Of a stretch of DNA of 64,000 bases, positions 45,056 through 54,373 are shown piece by piece (within the stretch, counting starts at the first letter, position 1; the number at the start of each line of letters is the position of its first letter). The translations under genes and the position numbers were made by a program. The stretch covers positions 5,270,001 through 5,334,000 of the forward strand of contig NZ_CP029192.1 in assembly GCF_008642315.1 (NCBI RefSeq). Reading direction: 5' to 3'. The notes beneath the pieces were generated by a model that searched no databases, was not told the origin of the DNA, and saw only the letters and a program-made list of their open reading frames with translations. This DNA is from Streptomyces venezuelae (GTDB taxonomy: Bacteria > Actinomycetota > Actinomycetes > Streptomycetales > Streptomycetaceae).

Positions 45056-47152
45056 ATGACGCCGCGGAACGACACGACCGAGGTCACCGCCGCCGGGATC
45101 GCCCGCCTCGCGGGAGTCGGCCGGGCGGCCGTCAGCAACTGGCGCCGCAGGCACGGCGACTTCCCCAAGCCGGTCGGCGGCACCGAGACCAGCCCCTCCT
45201 TCGCGCTCGCGCAGGTGGAGGACTGGCTGCGCGCCCAGGGCAAACTCGTCGAGGTCCCCCTCCGCGAACGCCTCTGGCAGCAGCTCGCGGGCCACCCCGC
45301 GGGCCCCGTCACCGCGCTGCTGCACACCGGATGCGGCCTGCTCCTGCTCCGCGACAGGCCCACCGACTGGCTCGCGGTGAGCGCCGTGTCCGACGAGCGG
45401 ATGGCACAGCTGCTGCCGGACGTCCTCGACGAGACGGTGACGATGCGGTTCGGCGTACGGCGCAGGCGTGCCGTACGGATCCCGGCGGCCGCCGAACTCC
45501 TGCCGTCCGTCCCGCTGCTGCGCGCCGCCGCCGAGCTGGCGTCCGAACTGGGCGCCAAGCAGACGTACGAGTTCCTGCTCGGCCGGCAGACCGACGCCAA
45601 CCCCCGCCAGTACACGCTCACCCCGACGGGCCCCGCCGAGCTGATGGCGCGGATCGCCGGAAGCGCCGCACCCCCGGGCACCGTCCTCGACCCCGCCTGC
45701 GGCACCGGCGCCCTGCTGCGCGCCGTCCCGCCGCGCCCCGACCAGTACCTGTACGGCCAGGACAGCTCACCGGAGCTCGCCGCCCTCACCGCGCTGCGTC
45801 TGGCCCTGCACTCCGACGCGACCGTGCGCACCATGGCCGCCGACACCCTGCGCGCCGACGCCTACGACGACCGCAAGGCCGAGGCCGTGCTCTGCCACCC
45901 GCCGTTCAACGAACGCAACTGGGGTCACGACGAACTGGCCTACGACGCCCGCTGGGAGTACGGGTTCCCGGCCCGCTCCGAGTCCGAACTCGCCTGGGTG
46001 CAGCACGCGTTGGCCCGGCTCACCGACGGCGGCACCGCCGTCCTGCTCATGCCCCCCGCCGCCGCGTCCCGCCGCTCCGGGCGCCGCATCCGCGCCGACC
46101 TGCTGCGCCGCGGCGCGCTGCGCGCCGTCATCGCCCTGCCCGCCGGCACCGCGCCCCCGTACAACCTGCCCCTGCACATCTGGGTCCTGCGCAAGCCGGG
46201 ACCGGCGGCGAAACCCGCGCCCGAGCTGCTGCTCGTGGAGACGGCCGGTCTCCTGGCCGCCGACGGGCGCGACAGACAGCTGTGGCCCGCCGTGCAGGAC
46301 GCCGTGCTCGACGCCTGGGAGCACGTCGAGCGGCACGGCACGCTCGACGAGCGGCCCGGCACCGCCCGCAGCGTGCCGGTGCTCGAACTCCTCGACGACG
46401 AGGTCGACCTGGCCCCCGCCCGCCATCTGCCGCCGCCCGCCGCGGCCGGGGGCGGCGCGGAGCTCCTGACCGTCCGGCAGGGTCTGGGCGAGGCCCTGCG
46501 CCGGGCCGCCGACCTCGCGCCCCCGCCGGCCGACCTCGCCCCGGCCGACATCGGAGACATCCCCAGGCCGCCCCTCACCACCGTCGGTGAGCTGGCCCGC
46601 GCCGGCGCCCTCACCCTGCACACCGGCACCGGCGAAGGGCCCGGCGGCACGCCCGTGCTCACCGACCACGACGTGCTGACCGGCGCCGCGCCCTCGGGCA
46701 CCGCCCACGAGAGCACGGGGAGCGCGGCGGGCGCGGACGACGTCGAGCCCGTGCGCACCGCCCCCGGCGACGTCGTCGTCCCCGTGTTCGGCGGCGGCAC
46801 GGCCGCCCGCGTGATCGACGAGGCCACCGCGGGCGCCGCCCTCGGCCGTGGCCTCGCCCTGCTGCGCCCGGACCCCGCCGCGCTCGACCCGTGGTTCCTC
46901 GCCGGGTTCCTGCGCGGCACCGCCAACCACCGGCAGGCCAGCAGCTACGCGTCGACGTCCGCCCGGCTCGACGTCCGCCGCCTCCAGCTGCCTCGTCTTC
47001 CGCTCGCCGGGCAGCACGCGTACGGCGAGCGCTTCCGGCGTCTCGCGGAGTTCGAGGACGCGGTGCGCCGCGCGGCCCTGCTCGGCGACCGGTTGGTGCG
47101 CGGCATGCACGACGGACTGACGGAGGGAACCCTTCCGCCCGGGGCCGCGTGA
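45056..47152 (+). CDS. N6-adenine methyltransferase-like protein with fused specificity region
   Basis: A 698-residue protein. Residues 10-60 form a small helix-turn-helix (VTAAGIARLAGVGRAAVSNW). The middle is an HsdM-like methyltransferase: motif I LDPACGTGAL near 221-230, and motif IV CHPPFN near 280-285, where the usual Asn/Asp/Ser is His. The last 200 residues resemble a type I specificity subunit (PGDVVVPVFGGGTAARVIDE and a distal recognition block). No restriction nuclease is fused or adjacent, so this is an orphan; the motif IV change makes catalysis uncertain. Confidence 0.78.
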   Translation: MTPRNDTTEVTAAGIARLAGVGRAAVSNWRRRHGDFPKPVGGTETSPSFALAQVEDWLRAQGKLVEVPLRERLWQQLAGHPAGPVTALLHTGCGLLLLRDRPTDWLAVSAVSDERMAQLLPDVLDETVTMRFGVRRRRAVRIPAAAELLPSVPLLRAAAELASELGAKQTYEFLLGRQTDANPRQYTLTPTGPAELMARIAGSAAPPGTVLDPACGTGALLRAVPPRPDQYLYGQDSSPELAALTALRLALHSDATVRTMAADTLRADAYDDRKAEAVLCHPPFNERNWGHDELAYDARWEYGFPARSESELAWVQHALARLTDGGTAVLLMPPAAASRRSGRRIRADLLRRGALRAVIALPAGTAPPYNLPLHIWVLRKPGPAAKPAPELLLVETAGLLAADGRDRQLWPAVQDAVLDAWEHVERHGTLDERPGTARSVPVLELLDDEVDLAPARHLPPPAAAGGGAELLTVRQGLGEALRRAADLAPPPADLAPADIGDIPRPPLTTVGELARAGALTLHTGTGEGPGGTPVLTDHDVLTGAAPSGTAHESTGSAAGADDVEPVRTAPGDVVVPVFGGGTAARVIDEATAGAALGRGLALLRPDPAALDPWFLAGFLRGTANHRQASSYASTSARLDVRRLQLPRLPLAGQHAYGERFRRLAEFEDAVRRAALLGDRLVRGMHDGLTEGTLPPGAA

Positions 47153-47231
47153 CCAGTACGACAACGGTTCGGTACAACCCGGGACCCGTCGTCGCGGTCG
47201 GCCTATACGCTCGAACCCTCGTCCGTTCGTT

Positions 47232-47266
47232 CAACAGGCAACAGGCAACAGGCAACAGGCAACAGG
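47232..47266 (+). repeat. Five tandem CAACAGG units in a 5' leader
   Basis: Five exact copies of the heptamer CAACAGG run from 47232 to 47266, and the last copy supplies most of the ribosome site (ACAGGAG) for the ATG at 47274. Short exact tandem repeats like this can change copy number. Confidence 0.9.
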
Positions 47267-47273
47267 AGCAGCC

Positions 47274-47903
47274 ATGCACGGCCACGGTTATGCGCCGCAG
47301 CACCCGCACCCCCCTTCCCGGGGGACGCATGTGACGCTGCGCGTGCTGTTCGTGGTGCTCACGGTGCTCACGTGCGGCCTGCTGGCGTGGGCCGCGATGC
47401 TGCGGCTCGCCCTCGTGACGCGCAAGGCCCACAACTGGGTCCTCTTCGGCATCGTGACGGCGCTCGACGTGCTGGCCCTCGCCCTCGTCGGCGTCGACCC
47501 GGGGGAGGACGAGTTCCAGGGCCCCGGCAGCGCGGGCATGGTGGTCATGCTCTGCACGATGGTCGCCGCCGTCGCCTACTACCTGTACGGGGACATCCGG
47601 CACTTCAGTCCGTACCGGCAGCAGCCCCAGCCCCAGCAGCCGCAGCAGTACACGGGGTACGTACCGCAGCAGCCGCAGGCCTCGTACGGATACCCGCAGC
47701 AGATCGCCCCCGCCCCGAACCCCGCACCTGCGCCCGGCCCGCCCGGCCCCGTCCACCTCCAGCCCACCCAGCTCGGCCACACCCCGCCGCCGCACCCGCC
47801 CGCGCCCGCGCCCGCGCGCCCCGCGCCCGTCCGCATCGACCAGGTCCGTGCCGAGCTCGACGAGCTGAGCGACTACCTGCGCAAGCAGGAAGGCGGCAAC
47901 TGA
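47274..47903 (+). CDS. Small membrane protein with Pro/Gln-rich tail
   Basis: A 209-residue protein with three membrane helices (about 20-44, 53-73 and 83-105), then a Pro/Gln-rich stretch (PQPQQPQQYTGYVPQQPQAS) and a short C-terminal helix (IDQVRAELDELSDYLRKQEG). I do not recognise the family. It precedes a Ser/Thr kinase gene by only 2 bases, so it may anchor or receive signals for that kinase, which lacks its own membrane helix. AGGAG is present 7 bases before the ATG. Confidence 0.72.
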   Translation: MHGHGYAPQHPHPPSRGTHVTLRVLFVVLTVLTCGLLAWAAMLRLALVTRKAHNWVLFGIVTALDVLALALVGVDPGEDEFQGPGSAGMVVMLCTMVAAVAYYLYGDIRHFSPYRQQPQPQQPQQYTGYVPQQPQASYGYPQQIAPAPNPAPAPGPPGPVHLQPTQLGHTPPPHPPAPAPARPAPVRIDQVRAELDELSDYLRKQEGGN

Positions 47904-47905
47904 CC

Positions 47906-49426
47906 GTGCGTGTCGTCGCGGGGCGCTACGAACTCTCCACCCTCATCGGCCAGGGCGGCATGGGCCAGGTCTGGACGGCGTACGACCAGCGCCTCGACCG
48001 CCGCGTCGCCGTGAAGCTGCTCCGCCCCGACCGCGTCGCGGGCGCCGAGGCCGAGGAGCTGCGCCGCAGGTTCGTGCGCGAGTGCCGCGTCACCGCGCAG
48101 GTCGACCACCCGGGCCTGGTCACCGTGCACGACGCGGGCAGCGAGGGCGAGGACCTGTACCTCGTCATGCAGTACGTCGACGGCGCGGACCTCGGCGACC
48201 ACCTCGCCGAGCACGACCCCTACCCCTGGCAGTGGGCCGTCGCGATCGCCGCCCAGCTGTGCGCCGTGCTCTCCGCCGTCCACGCCGTGCCGATCGTGCA
48301 CCGCGACCTCAAGCCGCGGAACGTCATGGTCAAGCAGGACGGCACCATCAGCATCCTCGACCTCGGCATCGCCTCCGTGATGGACACGGACACCACCCGC
48401 CTCACCCACACCGGCTCCCCGATCGGCAGCCCCGCCTACATGGCGCCGGAGCAGGCGATGGGCGGCGCCGTCGGCCCGTACACCGACCTGTACGCGCTCG
48501 GCGTGCTGATGCACGAACTCCTCAGCGGCGACGTCCCGTTCTCCGGGTCCACCGCGCTCGGCGTCCTCCACCGCCACCTGTACGAACCGCCGCTCCCGGT
48601 CCGCCGCCTGCGCCCCGAGGTACCCGAAGCCCTGGAGGCCCTCGTCCTGCGACTGCTCGCCAAGGACCCCCAGCACCGCCACGGCAGCGCCCAGGAGGTC
48701 TACGGGGAACTGGCGCCGCTGCTGCCCGCCCGCGGCGTCCCCTCCGGCGGCCCGCTCGACCCCACCCGCCCCTTCCTGCGCCCGCACGCGCCGTGGCCGG
48801 ACCGGGCCGCGACGCCCGCGCCCGCACCCGACATGCCCGCGCAGCCGCCCGGAACCGCACCTCAGCAGGACGTCGCCCGTGCCGTCGACGACGTCAAGCG
48901 GCTCCTCGGCGAGGGCCGCATCACCCAGGCCGTCGACATCCTCGGCGCGATCCTCCCGGCCGCCGCCGCCAAGCACGGCGAGCACTCACCCGTGGTCCGC
49001 ACCCTGCGCAAGCAGTACGCGGCGACGCTCATGGACGACGGCCAGTACCGCCGCGCCCTGCCCGAGCTGCGGCGCCTCGCCGACGAGCGCGCCGCCGAAT
49101 CGGGGCAGGCGGACCCGCACTCGCTCCAGTTCCGGTACGAGGCGGCGCAGTGCCTGGAGCAGCTCGGCGAACCGGCGGCCGCGCTCGCCGAGTACCGCTC
49201 GCTGCTCCCCTACTACGAGAACCAGTACGCGACGGACGACCGCCGTCAGTCCCTGGAGATCCGCCGCCGCATCGGCCACCTGCTGCTCGCCCTAGGCGAC
49301 CGGACCGCCGCCCACGACACGTTGGCGCGGCTGCTGCACGACGCGGAAGTGCTGCACGGACCCGGGCACCCGTTCCCCGCCGAGATCATGCGCACCCTGC
49401 AGTGGCTCGGACAAGTGCGCGGCTGA
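47906..49426 (+). CDS. Ser/Thr protein kinase with C-terminal TPR-like region
   Basis: A 506-residue soluble protein kinase. The catalytic domain (about 1-265) has the glycine loop IGQGGMGQV, catalytic Lys in VAVKLL, the active-site loop HRDLKPRN, the metal motif DLG in place of DFG, and MAPEQA. After a Pro/Ala linker, residues about 320-500 form TPR-like helical repeats (AVDDVKRLLGEGRITQAVDI and AAQCLEQLGEPAAALAEYRS). No membrane helix is seen. GTG at 47906 is the in-frame start right after the upstream membrane gene. Confidence 0.88.
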   Translation: MRVVAGRYELSTLIGQGGMGQVWTAYDQRLDRRVAVKLLRPDRVAGAEAEELRRRFVRECRVTAQVDHPGLVTVHDAGSEGEDLYLVMQYVDGADLGDHLAEHDPYPWQWAVAIAAQLCAVLSAVHAVPIVHRDLKPRNVMVKQDGTISILDLGIASVMDTDTTRLTHTGSPIGSPAYMAPEQAMGGAVGPYTDLYALGVLMHELLSGDVPFSGSTALGVLHRHLYEPPLPVRRLRPEVPEALEALVLRLLAKDPQHRHGSAQEVYGELAPLLPARGVPSGGPLDPTRPFLRPHAPWPDRAATPAPAPDMPAQPPGTAPQQDVARAVDDVKRLLGEGRITQAVDILGAILPAAAAKHGEHSPVVRTLRKQYAATLMDDGQYRRALPELRRLADERAAESGQADPHSLQFRYEAAQCLEQLGEPAAALAEYRSLLPYYENQYATDDRRQSLEIRRRIGHLLLALGDRTAAHDTLARLLHDAEVLHGPGHPFPAEIMRTLQWLGQVRG

Positions 49427-49586
49427 CGCCCGTACGGCTGGGCAGGGCGCGTGGAAGGGTGCCCCAACTCCCGGGAAATCGTTGGTCGAATAGATGTCGA
49501 ATGGCTGGCCGAGAAGCCTGCCACTCCCTACCATCGATCATCGCAAGACTTTGTGCACCGCCGCACAATCTCCTCGGGAGGCTTCC

Positions 49587-50255
49587 TTGCACCGCCGTCG
49601 TCGCACAGCGCTCATCCTCTCCGCGGCCGCGATCGCCGCGGCTCCTCTGCTGACCGCCTGCGGCAGCAAGGCGCACCCAGGTGCCGCGGCCGTCGTCGGC
49701 GGCGACCGCATCACGGTCGCGCAGCTGGAGGGCCGGGTGAACGAGGTGCGGGACGCGCAGCGGTCGGCCATCCCCGACGACGCGCAGTACGCGCAGGCCA
49801 TCGCCAAGTCCGGCGGTCTCACCCGCGCCACGCTGCACACGATGGTCCTGGACAAGGTCCTGCACCGCGCGGCCACCGACGCCGGGGTGACCGTCACGCG
49901 CCGCGACATCCAGACCATGCGCCGGGGCATGGAGCAGCAGTCCGGCGGCAGGAAGGCGCTGGAGGAGGGCTGGCTGCAGCAGTACAACGTCGCACCGGCC
50001 CGCCTCGACGACAGCCTGCGCACGGAGATCGAGGCGCAGAAGCTCTCGGCGAAGCTGGGCGCGGACATGAACTCGCCGGAGGGCCAGGCGGTCTTCTGGA
50101 AGGCGCTGTCGGCCGCGTCGAAGAAGCTCGACATCGACCTGAACCCGCGGTACGGCACGTGGGACGTGGACAAGAACAAGCGCGCGGACGCGAAGACGCC
50201 GTGGGTGCGGCAGGTCACGAAGGCGCAGGCGGGTCCGGCTGAGCAGCCGGCGTAA
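49587..50255 (+). CDS. SurA/PrsA N-domain-like lipoprotein
   Basis: A 222-residue exported lipoprotein with lipobox LLTAC. The mature part matches SurA_N-type chaperone domains: VVGGDRITVAQLEGRVNEV, then helices including HTMVLDKVLHRAATDAGV and a region with the family YGTWD motif (LNPRYGTWDVD). There is no PPIase domain, so it may fold or escort exported proteins without isomerase activity. TTG at 49587 is the likely start: GGGAGG lies 6 bases before it and the signal peptide begins MHRRRRTAL. Confidence 0.83.
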   Translation: MHRRRRTALILSAAAIAAAPLLTACGSKAHPGAAAVVGGDRITVAQLEGRVNEVRDAQRSAIPDDAQYAQAIAKSGGLTRATLHTMVLDKVLHRAATDAGVTVTRRDIQTMRRGMEQQSGGRKALEEGWLQQYNVAPARLDDSLRTEIEAQKLSAKLGADMNSPEGQAVFWKALSAASKKLDIDLNPRYGTWDVDKNKRADAKTPWVRQVTKAQAGPAEQPA

Positions 50256-50288
50256 GAAGGGGGCGCCCGGCTGGGTTACGTTCGAGGC

Positions 50289-51317
50289 GTGAACCAGACC
50301 GAGCCCCAGCCCCCGGCCGACCCCTCCACCGAACCGGTCGGCCGCGTCGTCCTGCTCACCACGAGCCACCGGGTGGCGCCCGGCCTGCTCTCCTGGCCCG
50401 CCTGGCAGGCGCTGCACGCCGCCGACGAGGTGCTGTGCGCCGACGCGGAGCATCCGCAGCTGCCGTACCTGCGGGAGGCGGGCGTACGGGTGGAACAGGC
50501 GGCGCCGGCCGCGCAGGAGCTGGTCGAGGCGTGCGCGGGCGGCCGCACGGTCCTGGTCGTCGCCACTGCCGAGGGCGACCGTGCGCTGACGGACGGCCTG
50601 GCGCGGCTCGCGGGCACGGGCCGTGTCGCCATGCCGGACCTGGAGCTCCTCCCCGCCTCGTACGACCTGCCGGGCGCGCGCCTGCTGGACCTGGTCCAGG
50701 TCATGGACCGCATCCGCGAGGAATGCCCGTGGTCCTCCCAGCAGACCCACAAGGGTCTCGCCAAGTACGTGATCGAGGAGGCCTACGAACTCGTCGAGGC
50801 GATCGAGGAGGGCGACAGGGAGGAACTCCGCGAGGAGCTCGGTGACGTCCTCCTCCAGGTCGTCTTCCACGCACGCATCGCCGAGGAGGCGACGGGCGGC
50901 GACTCGGACGACGATGCGGATGACGATGAGGAGGCGCCCTTCTCCATCGACGACGTGGCGGCCGGCATCGTGGAGAAACTGATCCACCGCCACCCGCACG
51001 TCTTCGGCGACGACTCGGCGCAGACCCCCGAGGACGTCCGCGCGCACTGGCTCCGCACCAAGGCGGAGGAGAAGCGCCGCACCTCGCTCACGGAGGGCAT
51101 CCCCCTGGGCCAGCCGGCGCTGGCCCTGGCGGCGAAGCTCGCCTCACGCGCACGAACGGCCTCCCTCGACGTCCCCCTCCCTCCGGGAGAAGGCATCGGC
51201 TACGACCTCCTGACCCTGGCCCTCCGCGCAGAGTCGGAGGGGGTCGACCCAGAGGCAGCCCTGCGAGCAGCGGCACGGGCATACAGGGCCGCAATCCTGA
51301 CGGCGGAGGCACGGTAG
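50289..51317 (+). CDS. mazG: MazG family nucleoside triphosphate pyrophosphohydrolase
   Basis: A 342-residue protein. Residues about 100-340 form a MazG all-alpha NTP pyrophosphatase: WSSQQTHKGLAKYVIEEAYE and the metal-binding ELREELGDVLLQVVFHARIA, followed by HPHVFGD and the KAEEKRR end. The first 100 residues (VVLLTTSHRVAPGLLSWPAW) resemble a tetrapyrrole-methylase-like domain, as in other actinobacterial MazG. An acidic insert (DDDADDDEE) splits the domain. The start is GTG at 50289. Confidence 0.9.
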   Translation: MNQTEPQPPADPSTEPVGRVVLLTTSHRVAPGLLSWPAWQALHAADEVLCADAEHPQLPYLREAGVRVEQAAPAAQELVEACAGGRTVLVVATAEGDRALTDGLARLAGTGRVAMPDLELLPASYDLPGARLLDLVQVMDRIREECPWSSQQTHKGLAKYVIEEAYELVEAIEEGDREELREELGDVLLQVVFHARIAEEATGGDSDDDADDDEEAPFSIDDVAAGIVEKLIHRHPHVFGDDSAQTPEDVRAHWLRTKAEEKRRTSLTEGIPLGQPALALAAKLASRARTASLDVPLPPGEGIGYDLLTLALRAESEGVDPEAALRAAARAYRAAILTAEAR

Positions 51318-51348
51318 GGGCACGGCCTGCCGTGGCCTGTTCATGTCT

Positions 51349-51680
51349 CGTCTGCCGGCCCGTCGTGGCCGCTCGCGCAGTTCCCCGCGCCCCTAGGACA
51401 CCTCCGCCACCGGCACGAACCGGCACCCGGCACACGACCGGGGGACCCACAACCCAGGGCCGCGGGGAACCAGCTCCGGTGGCGAAGGCTCCCCAGGGGC
51501 GCCGAGAACTGGCTCCGGCGGCGAAGGCTCCCCAGGGGCGCCGAGAACTGGCTCCGGCGGCGAAGGCTCCCTAGGGGCGCGGGGAACTGCGCGAGCAACC
51601 ACGGTGGATCGGCACCTGGCACACGACCGGGGGACCCACAATCCAGGGGCGCGGGGAACTGCGCGACCAGCCCCCACACC
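51349..51680. repeat. Intergenic repeat array before the P450 gene
   Basis: The 415-base gap between mazG and the P450 gene is almost entirely repeats. A forward copy of the dispersed element lies at 51349-51395 (core CGCGCAGTTCCCCGCGCCCC). Inverted partial copies lie at 51571-51596 and 51643-51678 (core GGGGCGCGGGGAACTGCGCG). A 50-base direct repeat (about 51421-51470 and 51610-51659, containing CACACGACCGGGGGACCCAC) brackets the tandem block at 51467-51583. There is no coding logic in this stretch. Confidence 0.85.
51467..51583 (+). repeat. Three tandem 39-base units
   Basis: Units start at 51467, 51506 and 51545, each beginning GAAC and containing GGCGAAGGCTCCC and AGGGGCGC. The second and third differ at a few positions only. 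The unit looks derived from the dispersed element that flanks it. Confidence 0.88.
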
Positions 51681-51732
51681 CCCGCACCCGGCACCGCACC
51701 GAAGCCCCCCACCCCCGGATACCGTCGACCCC

Positions 51733-53016
51733 ATGCAAGACGAACAGCCCGCCCCGCCCGGGGGCACCCCGGAACCGGAGCCCGAACTCTTCACGTGGGA
51801 GTTCGCCTCCAACCCGTACCCCGCCTACGCCTGGCTCCGGGACAACGCCCCCGTAAGAAAGACCCCGCTCCCGAGCGGAGTAGAGGCGTGGCTGGTCACC
51901 CGCTACGCAGACGCCCGCCAAGCCCTCGCAGAGCCCCGCCTCAGCAAGAACCCGGCCCACCACGACGAGCCCGCGCACGCGAAGAGCAAGACCGGGATCC
52001 CGGGCGAGCGCAGCGCCAACCTCATGACGCATCTGCTCAACATCGACCCGCCGGACCACACCCGCCTGCGCCGCCTCGTCTCCAAGGCCTTCACCCCGCG
52101 CCGCGTCGCCGAGTTCGCCCCGCGCGTGCAGGAGCTGACGGACCAGCTCATCGACAGGTTCATCGAGGAGGGCTCAGCCGACCTCATCCACGAGTTCGCC
52201 TTCCCCCTCCCCATCTACGCCATCTGCGACCTGCTCGGCGTCCCGCGCGAGGACCAGGACGACTTCCGCGACTGGGCGGGCATGATGATCCGGCACGGCG
52301 GAGGCCCGCGCGGCGGCGTCGCCCGGTCGGTGAAGAAGATGCGCGGCTATCTCGCCGAGCTCATCCACCGCAAGCGACTCGAACCGGGCGACGACCTCAT
52401 CTCCGGGCTCATCAAGGCGTCCGACCACGGCGAGCACCTCACCGAGAACGAGGCCGCCGCCATGGCGTTCATCCTTCTCTTCGCCGGGTTCGAGACGACG
52501 GTGAACCTCATCGGCAACGGCATGTACGCGCTCCTCACCCACCCCGAGCAGCGCGCCAGGCTCCAGAAGGCGCTGGCGGAGGGCGACACGGGGCTCCTGG
52601 AGACCGGTGTGGAGGAACTCCTCCGTTTCGACGGGCCCGTGGAGCTCGCCACCTGGCGGTTCGCGACGGAGCCGCTCACCATCGGCGGGCAGGACATCGC
52701 CGCGGGCGACCCCGTCCTCGTCGTGCTCGCCGCCGCCGACCGCGACCCCGCCCGGTTCGAGGAACCCGACACGCTCGATCTTTCCCGTCGCGACAACCAG
52801 CACCTCGGATACGGGCACGGAATCCACTACTGCCTCGGCGCCCCGCTCGCCCGTCTGGAGGGTCAGACCGCTCTCGCGACGCTGCTCCGGCGCCTCCCCG
52901 ACCTGCAACTCGCGGCGGAACCGGATGATTTGCGGTGGCGTGGCGGACTGATCATGCGGGGACTGCGCACCCTGCCCGTGAAGTTCACGACCGCACAGAC
53001 AACGGTGTCCGACTGA
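51733..53016 (+). CDS. Cytochrome P450
   Basis: A 427-residue soluble bacterial P450. The heme-ligand loop is GHGIHYCLGAPLAR, the oxygen-binding I helix FAGFETTVNLIG, the ExxR pair is in EELLRFDGPVELATWRF, and NIDPPDHTRLRRLVSKAFTP is the usual C-helix region. Class and length suit a CYP107-like hydroxylase; substrate unknown. No ferredoxin or reductase gene is adjacent. ATG at 51733 is used. Confidence 0.93.
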   Translation: MQDEQPAPPGGTPEPEPELFTWEFASNPYPAYAWLRDNAPVRKTPLPSGVEAWLVTRYADARQALAEPRLSKNPAHHDEPAHAKSKTGIPGERSANLMTHLLNIDPPDHTRLRRLVSKAFTPRRVAEFAPRVQELTDQLIDRFIEEGSADLIHEFAFPLPIYAICDLLGVPREDQDDFRDWAGMMIRHGGGPRGGVARSVKKMRGYLAELIHRKRLEPGDDLISGLIKASDHGEHLTENEAAAMAFILLFAGFETTVNLIGNGMYALLTHPEQRARLQKALAEGDTGLLETGVEELLRFDGPVELATWRFATEPLTIGGQDIAAGDPVLVVLAAADRDPARFEEPDTLDLSRRDNQHLGYGHGIHYCLGAPLARLEGQTALATLLRRLPDLQLAAEPDDLRWRGGLIMRGLRTLPVKFTTAQTTVSD

Positions 53017-53154
53017 CACCCCGTCATGACTGTGATGTTCGCGTGATCTCCGCTGCATCGACTTGTGACAAGCGTTCGACTGCGGCTACGTTCACGACGA
53101 CTTGAGCGCCCCACGCGCACAAGTCGTCGCTGCAGTCTCGTGAAAGGCACCCGC

Positions 53155-54216
53155 ATGCTCTCCGGCCATGGTCGTCACCGACGCCCCCGCCAAGCCCCGG
53201 CCCTCATCGTCGCGGCAGGAGTCACCGGATCAGCCATCGCCATTCCACTCCTCGGCGCCACGAGCGCGAACGCCGCCGAGACCACGACGTGGGAGAAGCT
53301 CGCCGAGTGCGAGAGCGGCGGCGAGTGGAGCGCCAACCCCGGCAACGGCTACTACGGCGGTCTCCAGCTCTCCCAGGACACCTGGGAGGCGTACGGCGGT
53401 CTCGACTACGCGCCGAGCGCCGACCAGGCGAGCCGCTCCCAGCAGATCGCCGTCGCCGAGCAGGTCCTCGACGCCAAGGGCACCGCCGCCTGGCCGAGCT
53501 GCGCCCCGATCGCCGGCCTCACCCAGGACGGCGCCGCGGCGGACGTGGACCCGGGCGCCCCCATCACGCCGAAGCCCACCGATCCTTCGGACTCCAAGGG
53601 CTCCGACAAGGACGGCGAGGACGGCAAGGACGGCAAGAGCGGCAAGGACGCCAAGGACCCCTCGGGCGAGGACAAGGACAAGGGCAAGGGCGAACCGTCC
53701 GACAACGCCTCCGACCCGGAGAAGCCCTCCGGCGACGCGAGCGACACGCCCGGCTCCGGCAAGGACTCCCGAGAGAAGAATCACGACGAGTCCGGCGAGA
53801 CCGGCGAGTCCGGCGAAAAGGGCGAGACCGGCGAGAACGAGAGCGACTCCGGCAAGTCGGGCGACGAGGACGCCACTTCGCCCACGCCCGAGAACTCGAC
53901 CGACCCCGCCGACGACACGGCCGGTTCCGGTGGCTCCGACGACTCCGCGTCCGGCCGCCACCGCGGCGACCGCGCGGACGAGAGCGAGAGCGCGGACGGC
54001 CGGTCCGGACGGCACGCGTCGCGCGGCGAGAAGCGCTCCGGTCCGGTCGCCGACGGGACGTACACGGTGCGCTCCGGAGACAACCTGTCGGTCATCGCGG
54101 ACGACCTCGGCGTCGACGGCGGATGGCACGAGCTCTACACCGACAACAAGAAGACCGTCGGCAAGGACCCGGACCTCATTCTCCCCGGTCAGAGCCTCGA
54201 TCTGGGCGAAAAGTAA
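53155..54216 (+). CDS. Resuscitation-promoting factor with LysM domain
   Basis: A 353-residue secreted muralytic enzyme. A signal peptide (1-40, ending ANA-A) is followed by an Rpf transglycosylase-like domain (TTWEKLAECESGGEWSANPG, with catalytic Glu in CESGG), then a very long acidic Asp/Ser/Gly/Glu linker (about 130-300), and a C-terminal LysM (GTYTVRSGDNLSVIADDLGV). It likely remodels peptidoglycan during spore germination and growth. ATG at 53155 is chosen because AAAGG precedes it and the signal peptide starts there. From memory it corresponds to RpfC in S. coelicolor. Confidence 0.88.
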   Translation: MLSGHGRHRRPRQAPALIVAAGVTGSAIAIPLLGATSANAAETTTWEKLAECESGGEWSANPGNGYYGGLQLSQDTWEAYGGLDYAPSADQASRSQQIAVAEQVLDAKGTAAWPSCAPIAGLTQDGAAADVDPGAPITPKPTDPSDSKGSDKDGEDGKDGKSGKDAKDPSGEDKDKGKGEPSDNASDPEKPSGDASDTPGSGKDSREKNHDESGETGESGEKGETGENESDSGKSGDEDATSPTPENSTDPADDTAGSGGSDDSASGRHRGDRADESESADGRSGRHASRGEKRSGPVADGTYTVRSGDNLSVIADDLGVDGGWHELYTDNKKTVGKDPDLILPGQSLDLGEK

Positions 54217-54373
54217 CCGTAGTTGACGAAGTGTCGGGTGGGGGCTTCGCGTCGTATGTCTGGTTTGGCGCGAGTGAGAGATGGGTCTCAGAAGCCCTGA
54301 TCGTCTTTGAAATTCCGGCGATCGCGTGATTACCGTCGTCACCGCTCGCCACTGGTGGGCCCCGCCGGTCGGT

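Noticed and set aside
51467..51583. Possible short CRISPR array
   Set aside because: The 39-base units are contiguous with no unique spacers, and there are no cas genes in the window.
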